A DNA stretch of 64,000 nt from an uncultured Lachnospiraceae bacterium. GTDB lineage: Bacteria; Bacillota; Clostridia; Lachnospirales; Lachnospiraceae. This document shows, in pieces, positions 62,537 to 64,000 of this stretch. The notes beneath the pieces were generated by a model. That model searched no databases, was not told the origin of the DNA, and saw nothing but the letters and a program-made list of their open reading frames with translations. Position 1 is the first letter of the stretch; each line of letters starts with the position of its first letter. Made by a program: the position numbers and the translations under genes. The stretch is from contig CANPZI010000009.1 of assembly GCA_947588995.1 (NCBI GenBank), positions 42,119 through 106,118 on the forward strand. The letters run 5' to 3'.

Positions 62537-62666
62537 GCGTTTGAAAGAGGCGCTGGAGAGTGTGGGCTACAACACCCCGGCCATCATTAAGTATCTCCGC
62601 CGCCGTGTCCGTTTTGCCTGCCGGCGGCATCTGTCTGCCAAAGAGAGCACAGAATGTCGGGCGTAA
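62481..62666 (+). pseudogene. Truncated SirTM-like sirtuin, N-terminal remnant
   Basis: Starts inside the macrodomain 3' end with MFSRNLTAEFTKGFSEQIRRL, then KEALES, the usual lead-in to the sirtuin NAD motif (GAGAGLS). Instead the frame changes to unrelated residues GYNTPAIIKYL and stops after 61 codons. The NAD-binding domain is absent, so a deletion near 62563 is likely. Confidence 0.5.
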
Positions 62667-62745
62667 AAGGGATAGACTGGTATACTGCTTGTATACAGCG
62701 GACAAAAGAAATGTGTCGCGCAGGCGCTCGAAAAGGGAGGTTGAG

Positions 62746-63585
62746 ATGCGGGGCTGGATAGAGGGATTTCAGGAATCTATCGATTTTATAGAACGGAATT
62801 TGACAGAGGATCTGAACATAGAGGAGATCGCGGAAAAAGCAGTGCTGTCACCGTTCTATTACCAGCGCATTTTCGGGGCTCTGTGCGGGATGACGGTAGG
62901 CGAATACATCCGAGCGCGCAGGATGACATTGGCCGCACAGGAACTGACAAAGAACAATGTGAAGGTGATTGATGTCGCTATAAAGTATGGGTATGATTCA
63001 CCGGACAGTTTTGCGAAAGCTTTCCAGAAGTTCCACGGCATCACTCCGTCCCTTGCAAGGGAACCGGGCGCATCCCTTTGTTCTTTTGCTCCGCTGCACA
63101 TCAAAATCACGATGGAGGGTGGAACTATGTTAGACTATCGTATTGTGCAAAAGGCTCCGTTTACAATTGTCGGCACCAAGAGACGTTTCCAATCCGATAC
63201 CAGTTATCAGGAGATCCCGAAGTTCTGGTCTGAATATATGGCACCTGGTGAGAAACACTCTGTCATGGGAACTTTTGGCGTTTGCGTTGACATGGGCGGG
63301 AAAGATTTTGATTACTGGATTGCCGATCTATACAAGCCGTGGGAGGACATTCCGGAGGATTGTGAGACGTACCAGATCCCCGGCAGTCTGTGGGCACAGT
63401 TTATCTGTAAAGGCCCACTGCCGGACAGTTTGCAGAGTGTGAACACCAAGATCTGGTCCGACTGGCTGCCGGCTCTGCAAGGATACGAGCTGGCCGGAAA
63501 GTACAATCTGGAAGTGTATGGCCCGCCGGCAGAAAATCCGGAGGACTATGAAAGCTATATCTGGATACCGCTGAAAAAAGCCTGA
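62746..63585 (+). CDS. AraC-family regulator with GyrI-like ligand domain
   Basis: 279 residues from ATG 62746 with AAGGGAGG upstream. Two HTH motifs in the N-terminal 107 residues (LNIEEIAEKAVLSPFYYQRI; VIDVAIKYGYDSPDSFAKAF). A linker leads to a GyrI-like small-molecule-binding domain (about 125-279, ending YESYIWIPLKKA). This Rob/BmrR-like layout usually senses cationic drugs and controls efflux or stress genes. No target gene is adjacent. Confidence 0.9.
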   Translation: MRGWIEGFQESIDFIERNLTEDLNIEEIAEKAVLSPFYYQRIFGALCGMTVGEYIRARRMTLAAQELTKNNVKVIDVAIKYGYDSPDSFAKAFQKFHGITPSLAREPGASLCSFAPLHIKITMEGGTMLDYRIVQKAPFTIVGTKRRFQSDTSYQEIPKFWSEYMAPGEKHSVMGTFGVCVDMGGKDFDYWIADLYKPWEDIPEDCETYQIPGSLWAQFICKGPLPDSLQSVNTKIWSDWLPALQGYELAGKYNLEVYGPPAENPEDYESYIWIPLKKA

Positions 63586-63705
63586 CAACATCCACATCCA
63601 AACAGCCTGCGATGTGTTGGTGAATCCCTTACAGGTAGTCTCCACCAAGACGTCAGTCGAGATGAAGATATACCTGTAGAAAAAGTATAGGACAACTCCT
63701 GACAA

Positions 63706-63744
63706 AAACAGCCGTCCGGCAAAAATATACCGGAACGGCTGTTT
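63706..63744. terminator. Bidirectional terminator between the AraC gene and tRNA-Ala
   Basis: Arms AACAGCCGT and ACGGCTGTT, with inner CCGG pairs and A/T runs on both sides. The rest of 63586-63749 shows no gene. Confidence 0.8.
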
Positions 63745-63749
63745 TATCG

Positions 63750-63822
63750 TGGAGATAGCGAGACTCGAACTCGTGACCTATACGTTGCGAACGTATCGCT
63801 CTCCCAACTGAGCTATATCCCC
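63750..63822 (-). tRNA. tRNA-Ala (anticodon CGC)
   Basis: 73 bases on the minus strand. The acceptor GGGGATA pairs with TATCTCC. The anticodon loop TTCGCAA reads codon GCG. T arm GAGTTCGAGTCTC; 3' CCA is not encoded. The remaining bases to 64000 show no feature I can support. Confidence 0.88.
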
Positions 63823-64000
63823 ATGGAAGTATAAAACTATAAATACTTCGTTCATTATATCATATTTGAAAGAGAATGCAAGGCTATTTTGCAGGAAATC
63901 GCATCAGAAAGCAAATGCCAGGCCGGCAGTTTGACAGTTAAATAAGATAAAAATACCTTACAGGCCGCATTAGGTCTGTATTTCTTTTGTCAAATTTTTT

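Overview
The window reads as a chromosomal segment of an endospore-forming Clostridia bacterium, most likely a Lachnospiraceae member. This is inferred from the gene content (spoIIGA-sigE, sigG, a YlmC/YmxH protein, a DUF5688-type protein), from strong AGGAGG ribosome sites, and from moderately high GC over most of the window with AT-rich islands. No 16S or species marker is present.

Layout. 1-8.3 kb is a rightward housekeeping run: def (3' end), fmt, a zinc metallopeptidase, rsmB, rlmN, then prpC-prkC-rsgA from their own promoter. 8.3-11.6 kb is a leftward hybrid sensor kinase with two solute-binding domains. 11.9-16.3 kb holds ychF, lgt and a second hybrid kinase. 16.4-36.1 kb is the division and wall cluster: mraZ, rsmH, ftsL-like, a class B PBP, a SpoVD-like PBP split by a mobile element, mraY, a frameshifted membrane protein, murD, ftsW/spoVE-like, murA, ftsQ/divIB and ftsZ. 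36.2-40.8 kb is sporulation control: spoIIGA-sigE, a REC-HD-GGDEF regulator, and sigG on the minus strand. 40.9-51.2 kb carries zinc-ribbon/SH3 proteins, nrdR, an AT-rich SGNH protein, aroE-aroK-aroQ, efp, tRNA-Arg, a second SH3 protein and gdhA. 51.2-63.6 kb is accessory: a BrnT/BrnA pair between copies of the gdhA tail, an Xre regulator, an AT-rich surface-polysaccharide-like group interrupted by an IS110 element, a zinc macrodomain gene with a truncated sirtuin, an AraC/GyrI regulator and tRNA-Ala.

Main discovery candidate. A 3,827-bp element (22056..25882) with a large serine recombinase interrupts the spoVD-like gene exactly at the SxN active-site codon. Its ends share a 4-bp core (GTAA), and removing one unit restores a continuous 581-codon PBP reading frame. 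The circular junction would form a long imperfect palindrome typical of an attP site. The recombinase operon is preceded by a good match to a mother-cell sigma-E promoter, and the cargo has its own vegetative-type promoter and terminator. The arrangement parallels the sigK skin element, with SpoVD rather than sigma-K as the gene that would be rebuilt. The SpoVD-like start also lies behind a terminator hairpin whose 3' arm contains its ribosome site.

Other unusual features are a poly-G frameshift in the membrane protein between mraY and murD, two full copies (plus one partial) of a structured intergenic repeat with covarying stem pairs, four MraZ boxes at exact 10-bp spacing, spoIIG-like and sigma-G-like promoters, a duplicated gdhA tail around BrnT/BrnA, and a sirtuin remnant beside the macrodomain gene. 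All functions are inferred from sequence reading; no database search was run.
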